From: Bog-756 sp963725275
GTDB lineage: Bacteria > Actinomycetota > Acidimicrobiia > Acidimicrobiales > RAAP-2
Direction: 5' to 3'
Length of the DNA: 64,000 nucleotides
Assembly (NCBI GenBank): GCA_963725275.1
Contig: CAVRXS010000006.1
Span: forward strand, 248,001-312,000
The notes beneath the pieces are model-generated. The model ran no database searches, had not been told where the DNA came from, and saw nothing but the letters and a program-made list of their open reading frames with translations. The position numbers and the translations under genes are program-made. This document shows, piece by piece, positions 35,536-43,687 of this stretch (position 1 is its first letter; the number at the start of each line of letters is the position of its first letter).

Positions 35536-36570
35536 TCAGCGCAGAGCTACGAGGGTGTCGCGGAATGACCGCGACGACGGCGCCAGAATGGCCTCTGAGA
35601 ACGCCGGCAGAGTACCGACGACCGGACCAGGGAGTTCGAGCGAGAGTCGCTCCGGGCGGCCGATCAGGAACCCCTGACCCTGCGGACAACCCAGCTGGCG
35701 GAGCGCCTCCAACTCGCCCACGGTCTCGATTCCTTCTGCGACGACCGTGGCGTCGTAGGTCTCACGAGCGAATGCGAGCAGTGCACGTACAAGCGCCTGT
35801 CGCGCCGGATCCGCGTCGATGCCGCGAATGAGGGCGATGTCGAGTTTGATGATCTCGGGCTGGAGATCGACGACATGCCGAAGGCTGGAGAAGCCGGCGC
35901 CGGCGTCGTCGACCGCCAGGCGAACCCCTTTCGATCGCAATGACTGCAGGCACCTGCCGATCGCGGCGTAGTCGTCGATCGGAATGTGCTCGGTGACTTC
36001 GAGCACGATCCGTTCCGCTGGGACCTCCTCCAAGATCTCGCGGAACGCGTCGGACATGAGCGCTTCGACAGACACGTTGACTGACAGATAGACCCCGAGG
36101 GGAAGGCGATGCAGCTGCTGCAGTGCCAGCTCGAGGGCGACAACCTCCAGGTTGATACCGAGACCCACCGAGGCGGCCTCGAGAAACCACACATCAGGGG
36201 GACGCACCGGTCGGTGCGCGAAGCGGGCAAGGGCCTCAACTCCGATGACCCCGCCGGTTTGCAAATCGACGATGGGCTGATAGTGGACCTCGAGAGCCTT
36301 CTTGGCGATCGTGACCCGGATCAACTTCTGTCGGGACGACAGCAGTCGTCCCGACACAATTGGCGGAAGTGCAAGTGCGGGAGGCGCTGTCACGAGCTCT
36401 CTGGCCGCCGACCTGAACGGCAGGATCCCGAGCTGGCGGACGCTCGCCAGTCGCCTCCGCGGCCTGACGCCAAGAGGGCCCCTCGGGAGGATGGACGTTG
36501 TCACCGAGCGCTCCGCTTCGGCTTCGGGTCGTCGATTGCCCGCTTCAGAGACGCACGACCGACCGGACAT
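35536..36570 (-). CDS. EAL-domain protein, probable c-di-GMP phosphodiesterase
   Basis: About 344 residues: a 90-residue basic head of no known fold, then an EAL domain with GVEALARF (EAL), SVNVSVEAL (NxS metal Asn), LEVTEH (ExTE), VDDAGAGFSSL (DDFGTGYSS loop, slightly varied), IIKLDIALI (Lys), VVAEGIET (second Glu) and GQGFLIGRP. All metal and catalytic residues appear present, so hydrolysis of cyclic di-GMP to pGpG is likely. No sensor or membrane segment is seen. ATG 36570 is my choice; a TTG at 36594 abuts the preceding stop. It sits between a second EAL gene and the repeat-like gene in one operon. Confidence 0.85.
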   Translation of the reverse strand: MSGRSCVSEAGNRRPEAEAERSVTTSILPRGPLGVRPRRRLASVRQLGILPFRSAARELVTAPPALALPPIVSGRLLSSRQKLIRVTIAKKALEVHYQPIVDLQTGGVIGVEALARFAHRPVRPPDVWFLEAASVGLGINLEVVALELALQQLHRLPLGVYLSVNVSVEALMSDAFREILEEVPAERIVLEVTEHIPIDDYAAIGRCLQSLRSKGVRLAVDDAGAGFSSLRHVVDLQPEIIKLDIALIRGIDADPARQALVRALLAFARETYDATVVAEGIETVGELEALRQLGCPQGQGFLIGRPERLSLELPGPVVGTLPAFSEAILAPSSRSFRDTLVALR

Positions 36571-36594
36571 TCCGCCAACACTCGTCGCTCCCAA

Positions 36595-37563
36595 CTAACC
36601 CGACAGGGCGAATCGCGGCGGGGGGGACATCGCCGCCAGCTCGGCGGCACCGTCAGCAGTGAGCGGCCTCGAGAAGAAGTAGCCCTGGGCAGCCTCAACC
36701 CCGATCTCCCTCAGCACGGAAACCTGCTCTGGAGTTTCGACCGCTTCGGCCACCGTGCAGATCCCGAGAGAACGGCTCAGCGTGACGATTCCCTCCACGG
36801 TTGCCCGACTCGCTCCCTCGGGGTCGTCGAGGCCTGCAACAAGGGATGCGTCGATTTTGACGGTGTTGACATGGTAGCCGTGGAGTTGCCCGAGCACCGA
36901 GTCGTCCGCCGCCAGATCGTCAACGGTGAGCTGGATTCCCAGGTGCGTCATGACGCTCATGTCCCTGACCGCCTCGCTGTCACCCACGGAGGTCTCGGTG
37001 ACCTCGACGGTCAAGCGGTCAGGGTTGAGTTTGGACTGCTCGAGCGCCGTCGCAACAGCAACCGCCGCGATACCGCGATGGAGCTGAAGAGTCGAGCAAT
37101 TCACGGCCAGTTGGAGGTCTCCCGGCCACCGGGTGGCCTGGGCGCACGCTTCGGACAACACCCAGGCGTTGAGAGCGTTCATGTGTCCGTGGGACTCGGC
37201 CCACGGGATGAGCGTCTGGGGAGGAACCTCGTTGCCCGAGGCATCGTGCCACCGAAGGAGGGCCTCGAATCCGAGCAGGCGTCCTGTGGCGAGGTCGACC
37301 GCCGGCTGGAACACGAGCGTGGGGGTCCCGTCCCGTCCCAAGTCCGGGATCGGGGTGCTCCGGTCCAGCTCGAGACTCGCCCTCGTGGATTTCCCCACAT
37401 TGGTCAGCTTGGCCACCTTGGTCCTATCGGCGGCGGGAGCCGCCTCCTTGAGGGGGAAAGCCCGGTGTCGACCAGGCGTTATTGGGGTGGCTTCCTCGGG
37501 TGAAATCTTCTCAAGACCGCTGAACAGGTGCCGATAGTCCGGTATGGCTTTGAGACCCTTCAC
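36595..37563 (-). CDS. EAL-domain protein with altered catalytic loop, possible c-di-GMP receptor
   Basis: A 322-residue protein: about 75 disordered residues, then an EAL domain. FEALLRWHD, LAVNCSTLQL, VEVTET, VKIDASLV, VAEAVET and AAQGYFFSRPL are close to consensus. The loop normally reading DDFGTGYSS is DDLAADDSV: both Asp remain but the glycine-rich part that positions metal is lost. Such domains often bind c-di-GMP without cutting it. First gene of the Pel-like operon, so it could be the c-di-GMP sensor that PelD supplies elsewhere. GTG 37563 overlaps head to head with the divergent DUF2510/coiled-coil gene. Confidence 0.82.
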   Translation of the reverse strand: MKGLKAIPDYRHLFSGLEKISPEEATPITPGRHRAFPLKEAAPAADRTKVAKLTNVGKSTRASLELDRSTPIPDLGRDGTPTLVFQPAVDLATGRLLGFEALLRWHDASGNEVPPQTLIPWAESHGHMNALNAWVLSEACAQATRWPGDLQLAVNCSTLQLHRGIAAVAVATALEQSKLNPDRLTVEVTETSVGDSEAVRDMSVMTHLGIQLTVDDLAADDSVLGQLHGYHVNTVKIDASLVAGLDDPEGASRATVEGIVTLSRSLGICTVAEAVETPEQVSVLREIGVEAAQGYFFSRPLTADGAAELAAMSPPPRFALSG

Positions 37564-38911
37564 CCGTCACTCGAAGAGCGAGGCGGACACCCAGACGGCC
37601 CTGGACGAGGACGACGGCGTCGACCAATTCTTCTCGAATGGACCCCGACCCTTCTCGAACGAGTCCCGACCTGCGGCAATACCACAGGAGGCGGCCGAGC
37701 AGAATCGGATCCCAGAGGTGCAGTCGGTCGAAGCTCCGGAGTCTGCGGACGCCGGATGGTACCCCGATGCATCCGATCTGGAGCTCAAGCGGTATTGGGA
37801 CGGGCATCATTGGACGGGCCAGACGATGACGGTCATCCCGGAACGTCGGCAGACCACCGCACCTGTAAGTGCTCCAACGCCAGTTGCTGCACCGGTCGAT
37901 CAGTCATCGCCCGGCGCCGTTGTGCGTGCCACAGATCTCCTGATGCCGAACCAGGCCGCCGTACCGGAGCAGCAGGCCGTACCGGAAGAGGCCGTCGTGT
38001 CGGAACAGGCTGTCGTACCGGAACAAGCCGTCGTACCGGAACAAGCCGTCGTACCGGAACAAGCCGTCGTGCCAGAGCAGCTCGTCGTGCCGAAGCAGCC
38101 GGATCGACTGCCGTCCGTGGAGACCGGGTCCACCGCACCTCGAGTGACAATCCCGCCCTCCGTCGAGGCGGAGACCGTCAGTCCGTATCCGGTCCAGTCG
38201 CCCGCTGCTCCTGCACCGAGCTTTGGGGGGATCGCCAATACGGGAGACGCTGTACGGGCCGGGGCAGCGAGGTCCGCTCACGACCGGCCCGCAACCAACG
38301 AATCGACACAGAACGCGGAAAGAGCTGCGGCGACAACCATGCCCAAGAGCCCGCCCGAGGCGATGCGCGAGGCCGATAGGTGGTTTGCGGAAGTCGCTCG
38401 GGCAGTGCAGCGGGCTCAGGAGACGGAGAGTCCGGAAGCCTGGGAGGAGGCATCTCGAGTCGCCGTCGTCGTCTCGGAGGTTGCCCAGACCATGCGGGTG
38501 ATGGCAGTGGCGCAACTCGAAGCGCAGGCGGCGGCACAGAGGGCCCAAGAGGCGACACAGAGCGCAGCTCTTGCAGAGAAGAACGCCGCGGAAGCCAATG
38601 AGACCGTGGCCCAGACTGCCAACACGGCACGAATCGCCGCCGACGAGGCTCAGGCGGCGGCAAAAGCAGCAGACGAGGCAAAGCGGATCGCAGAACGAGC
38701 CGCTCTGCAGGTTCCCAAGTCCGCAGGTTTGGCGAAAGTGGCCGCTCAGGTCGCAGCGGACGCGGAAGTCAGCGCCAAGGGTATCGGCGAGATCGTTGCG
38801 AAAGCTCGCCTCGCAAATACCCAGGAGGCGTGGAGTGAGGCACTCGGTCTTGTGACCAGGGGGTCGGAGACGACCAGAGACCTCACCAACGGCTCAGACA
38901 CCCCCGTGTAG
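37544..38911 (+). CDS. DUF2510 protein with VVPEQ repeats and long coiled coil
   Basis: A 455-residue soluble protein. Order: disordered head; DUF2510 module at about 64-95 (AGWYPDASDLELKRYWDGHHWTGQ); six copies of a hexapeptide AVVPEQ or variant at about 150-185; a Pro/Ala-rich stretch; and an Ala/Glu/Gln-rich coiled coil from about 270 to 420 (VAQLEAQAAAQRAQEATQSAALAEKNAAEANETVAQ and onward). No membrane helix. It starts 20 bp inside the opposite-strand EAL gene start, so the two are divergently controlled. Probably a scaffold linked to the same surface-polysaccharide or signalling module; function is inferred. Confidence 0.72.
   Translation: MALRPFTRHSKSEADTQTALDEDDGVDQFFSNGPRPFSNESRPAAIPQEAAEQNRIPEVQSVEAPESADAGWYPDASDLELKRYWDGHHWTGQTMTVIPERRQTTAPVSAPTPVAAPVDQSSPGAVVRATDLLMPNQAAVPEQQAVPEEAVVSEQAVVPEQAVVPEQAVVPEQAVVPEQLVVPKQPDRLPSVETGSTAPRVTIPPSVEAETVSPYPVQSPAAPAPSFGGIANTGDAVRAGAARSAHDRPATNESTQNAERAAATTMPKSPPEAMREADRWFAEVARAVQRAQETESPEAWEEASRVAVVVSEVAQTMRVMAVAQLEAQAAAQRAQEATQSAALAEKNAAEANETVAQTANTARIAADEAQAAAKAADEAKRIAERAALQVPKSAGLAKVAAQVAADAEVSAKGIGEIVAKARLANTQEAWSEALGLVTRGSETTRDLTNGSDTPV
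37991..38098 (+). repeat. 18-bp tandem repeat, six units, coding AVVPEQ
   Basis: Consecutive 18-bp units resembling GCCGTCGTACCGGAACAA. The third and fourth units (38027-38044, 38045-38062) are identical, the second differs by one base, and the outer ones are more diverged. The repeat keeps the frame of the DUF2510/coiled-coil gene, and copy number may vary between strains. Confidence 0.85.
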
Positions 38912-39080
38912 GGAGAGGCTGCCTGGAACGCCGTGTCCACAGTGACACTCGAACTTCTGATCTGTTCATCGTTCGACTGGTCCGTCTTGGGCGGTTGTCG
39001 CCTGGTGTCTGATTTCACAGCCTCCCCTAGCGACTCAAGAAAGGGGCGCCGCTGACCGATGTACAATCGCGTCACCAGGT

Positions 39081-40885
39081 ATGTTCCCGAGACGCAGGCA
39101 GGCGTCGCTGAGTCAACCAGACCTCTGGATGGGGGCCGGCCTCGTCTGGATCTACGCGCTGATGGTTGTGTCGAGCTCTTGGGCACTCACCTCGCGACAC
39201 GGTTTCGCGGTCGCTGTGCTCAACATGACTGTCGGGGCCGTATTGGCTGCCGTCGCATTCGCCGTCTTGCTCCGCGCGCGGTACTCGCTGAACGCCCTCC
39301 TCGTCTTTCCGATGCTGTTGCTGGTGATTGAACTCGTCCTGACCGCGACCACCAGTGGGCTCGCCAACGACTACACCGGGTTCTTCACGCTGGCGTTCAT
39401 CTTCATCGGGCTGACCCAGTCACGAGGAACCTCCGTTGCATTTGCCCTGGTCGTCGGCCCTGCCTGGGTCTACTGCCAGCAGGGATTCACCTCGCAGGTG
39501 GGAATCCGTCTCGGCACGGCCCTGGCCATCTGGATCATCATCGGAGAAGTTCTGGCCGACCGGGTGCACAAGAGCCGGGCGATGACAGCCGAGCTGATCG
39601 CACAAGCCAGCACTGACGTCCTGACCGGACTGGACAGCCGGCTGACGATGTCGGACCGGCTGGATCGAACCCTGGCTGAGCGAGCGCATCGGTCTTCCTC
39701 CCTCGTGCTTCTCGATCTCGATGGATTCAAGGCCATCAACGATGCGTTCGGACACGCCGTCGGTGATGAACTGCTCATCGTCCTTGCCAACTGCATCCAG
39801 GCGTGTGTGGGTTCCGAAGATCGCATTGCCCGACTCGGCGGGGACAAGTTCGCGGTCTATCTGCACGAATGCGGCTGTCCGATGCGGTCCGCGTCGGAGA
39901 GCGGCTCCTGGGGGCAATCGCGGAGCTGGTGGACCTGACGAGAGGGAGAGTCGGCATCACCGCCAGCGTCGGTGTCGTTGATCTTGCCAGTTGTGCGTCG
40001 ACCGCTCATGCGATGCGCAATGTCGATGTCGCAATGTCCGAGGCAAAACTCGCCGGCAAGAACAGGGTCTCAGTCTTCCAGTCGGACATGCAGCAACGAA
40101 TCGAATCCCGGCTGCAACTCGAAACCGAGCTGCCCGTCGCCGTCGAGGAGGTCTACTACCAGCCCTCGGTCAACGCCGAGACGCTCGAGACCGTTGCGTT
40201 CGAAACCCTGATTCGATGGCGGCACCCGCACCGGGGCTTGCTGCCAGCCAGCGAGTTCATCGACGTGTGTGAGGACATCGGACTCGTCGTCCCCCTTGGC
40301 CGATGGATCCTGCGCACCGCATGCAGGCACGCCCGACTGTGGCAGCCGATCGACCCCGCCAGGCGTTTGACGATGGCGGTCAACCTCTCCGCCCGTCAAC
40401 TCTTCGATACCGACATGGTGACCGAAGTCAGGAATGCGCTGACCGAGTTCGACCTCCCTGGCAGCGCGCTGGTCCTCGAGATCACCGAACGGCTTCTGCT
40501 CGTGGACTCACCGTTCGTCCTGCGGCAGCTCAAGGAGCTCAAGGAGCTCGGAATCCGGATTGCGATCGACGACTTCGGGACCTGCTACTCGTCTCTCGCC
40601 TACCTGGGGGATTTTCCGATCGACATCCTCAAGATCGATCGAAGCTTCATCGCTCCACTCGGAGAGGATCATCGAGCCATCGCCCTGGTGCGATCGATCA
40701 TCGGGATCGCTGAGGCCCTGGACCTCGACGTCATCGCAGAAGGTGCGGAGACGGTCGCGCAGGTGGAGCTGCTCACCCAATCGGGGTGCACGGTGATCCA
40801 GGGGTACTACTTCGGCCAACCCAGCGCCGCCGAGGACATCAGCCGGTACTTCTCCTCGGGGCCGTTGCCGTCGACTCCCTCCTGA
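39081..40885 (+). CDS. Membrane GGDEF-EAL c-di-GMP enzyme with degenerate GGDEF, frameshifted
   Basis: Joined protein of about 600 residues: five to six N-terminal helices (residues 20-160), a GGDEF domain with RLGGDKFAVYL (GGDKF, the catalytic Glu changed to Lys) and a C-terminal EAL domain with FETLIRW, MAVNLSARQL, LEITERLL, IDDFGTCYSSL, LKIDRSFI, IAEGAET and VIQGYYFGQP. EAL residues look active, GGDEF inactive, so the net activity is probably c-di-GMP breakdown. As sequenced the frame is lost near 39871-39878: frame one goes ECGCPMRS, whereas a one-base correction gives ECG-LSDAVRVGERLLGAI. TACAAT (39062-39067) is a likely -10 box. Confidence 0.78.
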
Positions 40886-41217
40886 GCCAGGAGGACGCAC
40901 CCACCCGCCGTGCGGTAGAGCCGAGCTCCACATCCGCATCTTGGACGAGCTCAGCGACAGTGAAGCCGGGTCCGGCGTTCGGGGCCACGGCAGTAACCCG
41001 ACAGTATCGAGGCAGGTCCAACGCCAGCTTTCAACCCACGTTGTCAAAGATTTGGCCGTCGGAGCGACCGTCGTATTTCGCGGGGGCGACAACCGGAGCA
41101 CGGTCCTTGCCCACCTTCAGCGCCCCAGCTTGACCACACGTAGGCATACCGTGAACTTCAGACGTGTGGCAACCTGAGGTTCGGCCCAGCAGGGTTCTCG
41201 ACTCCAAAAGGGGAGCT
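40886..41217. other. 332-bp stretch between a GGDEF-EAL gene and a glycosyltransferase gene
   Basis: No convincing plus-strand gene. The minus strand holds a short open frame (40839-41021) whose text (LDLPRYCRVTAVAPNAGPGFTV) has natural-looking composition and could be the end of a lost gene, but it overlaps the neighbouring coding end and has no supported start. The ribosome site of the next gene (AAGGGGAG) is at its right edge. Confidence 0.35.
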
Positions 41218-42449
41218 ATGAGATCGACAGGACCGACATTGTCCGTCTGTTGTTTGACTGATGATCAGACGGGTCGAACGGCAACCATGCTCAGCTTGCT
41301 GAGACCGTTGGCGGATGAAATCGTCGTCGCAGTCGACTCCCGAGTACCGGTCTCCTTGACCGGCACCTTGTATCGCAGAGTTGCTGACAAGCTGCTGCGC
41401 TACGAGTACGCGCGCCTCCTGTGGAGAGACCCTTCGCATGGATGCATGCGCAATGCACTGGTGATTGGATCCTACGGATTGACAGCGATGAGGTGCCGAG
41501 CACCGACCTCCTAGCCGCCTTGCCGTCGCTCATTAGAGCTCGGGACGTCCACCAATTTCCCCTGCAACGGCGATGGCTTTTGTCTGACCTGAAGCACGGC
41601 TTGAACGAAGCCCCATGGTGGCCCGACTACCAGTTTCGCTTGGTTCGTAACGACCCTGCCACGCTCTGGTTCGCTGGGATCAGCCACAGCTCCGCCCACC
41701 CGGCGCGCCCTGCCCGATACCTGGACATACCGGTCTACCATCTTGATTGTGTCCTCAACAGTTACGACGCGAGATCGGTCAAGGTCGCGAGGTATGAGAG
41801 CAGAACCAATCGCGAGGTGGAGGGGGCGATCGAAAATGCGATTTTCTACCTCCCCGAGGATCACCATACGGAGCCTCTTGCAGTCATCCCACATAGGGAT
41901 CGTTCGCTCATTGAACAAGTCTTCAATGCCACGTCGCCGTCAACAATCGCTCCAGTCGGCACAGCCGAGATTGGCCTTGCCGATCGTGAAGCAATCGATG
42001 CCTACTGGGAGGAGCGACCGCTTCCTGACGAAGGACGGCGTGCCACGCTTCAATTGATAGAGCACGATTGCCGCCTTCTTGTCAGTGAACGTCGCTCATT
42101 CCACATTCGACTCCACAACAGCGGTACCGAGACGTGGCCCTACGGACCATTGCGCCATCCGGCAGTGACAGTCTGCTATCGGTGGCTCCATCCTGGAGGT
42201 GCCACCGCTATCGATGAAGGCTTGCACTCTCCACTGACTGCTGATGTGAGTCCGAGCACAACCACCGTCGTTCCGACGACCGTCGATGCCCCGAAAGAGG
42301 CGGGGACCTACCTCCTCGAGGTAGACCTGGTGTATGACCGACGGGAATGGTTCGGCACGCCGACCCTCGCGAAGTTCGAGATCAGCCCGCGTTCGGCTAG
42401 CTTAGTTAGGACGGAACGCGGGGCGATGGAGGACGGTCAATTGAAGTGA
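41218..42449 (+). CDS. GT2-type glycosyltransferase, frameshifted
   Basis: ATG 41218 has a strong ribosome site (GGGGAG). The first frame reads MRSTGPTLSVCCLTDDQTGRTATMLSLLRPLADEIVVAVDSRV, the beta-alpha-beta start of a family 2 transferase, up to LLRYEYA. At 41409-41417 the frame is lost; a one-base correction continues PPVERPFAWMHAQCTGDWILRIDSDEVPS, containing the DSD metal motif. A beta-rich C-terminal domain of about 150 residues follows (SFHIRLHNSGTETWPYGP), resembling a small carbohydrate-binding or Ig-like fold. As read, both halves would be separate peptides. Convergent with the methyltransferase gene; the stops overlap by 13 bp. Confidence 0.72.
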
Positions 42450-43285
42450 CCCTTGGCCACGATCGCCCGTATGCTGCTCATGACACGCCGCTTCTGCTCC
42501 AAGAGCTGCCGCTCCTTTTTGCTCGTCGGAAACACGGTTTCATTACCCTCGGCCACAGGGGGGAGCGTCGGATCCGACACGGGGCCCTTGGCGTGCCGTA
42601 TCGGGTCCTCGACATGGCGCATCGTGTACCCGAGAACCTGATGGGGGTAAGAGGGTAGCTCCGGTGGAATTTCCACCGGCAGAGGGGCACCCCAAGTGCC
42701 ATAGAACTTCCGCGACTGGAACATCGGAACAAGTGCGTTACGAAGGACTCCCTCCCACACTGCAGCAGTAACACCTGGGGCGTGCATCGATACGATGTCG
42801 TCAAACACGACGACACCACCAGGTGCAAGCAGTTGGCTGGCCAGATCCAAATCCGATCTCACGATGTCGTACGCATGGGAGCCATCGACATGTATGAAGC
42901 GAAAGGTCCGGCCGAGAGAGTGATCGACCAAAGTACTCGAAGGGCCGGCAACGACATGCGGAAGGTCATTGTGGAACCGGAGGTAGTTCGTCTCGAAACT
43001 CTGGCGGCTGAGGTCCATGTAGAAGCGCTGCCGCTCGGCATCACTCTCCGATCCAACGGGTGCACCGTCGAAGATGTCGCAGACGATGAATCGCTCATCG
43101 TGTTTCGCCATGTACCCGAGCAAGATGGCGCTAGCGCCTTGATAACAACCGATTTCGAGGATGTCACCGGAAATCCCTGCTTGCCGTTGCGCCGTGTCGA
43201 TGGTGTCGAAGAGGATGGCGTCCGCCTCGAAGAACCACCCAGGAACCGTGTGCCGGCCATCGGCGATGTACTCGAGGCGATTCAC
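42437..43285 (-). CDS. Class I SAM methyltransferase
   Basis: A 282-residue enzyme of the methyltransferase-24 group. Motif I: GDILEIGCYQGASAILLGYMA; acidic end of strand two: ERFIVCDIFDGAP; FRFIHVDGSHAYDIVRSDLDLASQLLAPGGVVVFDDIVSM is the post-motif stretch of this family, which often modifies sugars or lipids in surface-glycan clusters. The last 60 residues are charged and probably unstructured. GTG 43285 is the only sensible start. Substrate unknown. Confidence 0.87.
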   Translation of the reverse strand: MNRLEYIADGRHTVPGWFFEADAILFDTIDTAQRQAGISGDILEIGCYQGASAILLGYMAKHDERFIVCDIFDGAPVGSESDAERQRFYMDLSRQSFETNYLRFHNDLPHVVAGPSSTLVDHSLGRTFRFIHVDGSHAYDIVRSDLDLASQLLAPGGVVVFDDIVSMHAPGVTAAVWEGVLRNALVPMFQSRKFYGTWGAPLPVEIPPELPSYPHQVLGYTMRHVEDPIRHAKGPVSDPTLPPVAEGNETVFPTSKKERQLLEQKRRVMSSIRAIVAKGHFN

Positions 43286-43533
43286 GTAGGGATCTCAACG
43301 TGCTGACGAAATGTCCGGCTTGTGCGCATTGTCACAGGTTATCGGCGGTGGGCTGGCCAACCCGATATTGGCGCCCAGCTCGGTTCGGTTCGCCGGGATT
43401 ACTGCTCTGTCTTGGAGACTCGCAAACGACACAATAACGAGGCCGGGAGAATCCGGCTGGCCATCACAACCCCGTCACAGTGGCGCAGATGGGGATGATC
43501 CGTTTAGTCAATGAGTGAACAACGAGCCCAAGG

Positions 43534-43607
43534 TGGGGACGGAGGGAGTCGAACCCTCACTGGAGGCGGTTTAAGCGCCCTGCCTCTGCCATTTGGGCTA
43601 CGTCCCC
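43534..43607 (-). tRNA. tRNA with anticodon UAA (Leu codon UUA), class I shape
   Basis: A 74-nt cloverleaf: 7-bp acceptor GGGGACG/CGTCCCC, D-arm GCC/GGC with GG in the loop, anticodon stem GGGCG/CGCCT (one G-U pair) with loop CTTAAAC, 5-nt variable loop CCAGT, T-arm GAGGG/CCCTC with loop TTCGACT, and discriminator A. CCA is not encoded. The anticodon (plus-strand 43571-43573) is TAA, which reads UUA. Leucine tRNAs normally carry a long variable arm; this one does not, so its amino-acid identity needs proof. Confidence 0.88.
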
Positions 43608-43687
43608 CGGCGGACCGACATGCACCGAAACCATAGGTCGGCGCACCCCGACCGGCCGGTGAGTCCGGCACGCGGACGCGTTCCGAC

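Noticed and set aside
38912..39080. Possible c-di-GMP riboswitch upstream of the GGDEF-EAL gene
   Set aside because: I looked for a GEMM-like core (GNRA tetraloop plus receptor) and did not find one; only a TACAAT -10 box is evident.
40839..41021. Minus-strand frame of 60 codons after the GGDEF-EAL gene
   Set aside because: Text is natural-looking but short, overlaps the coding end of the opposite gene and matches no family I know.
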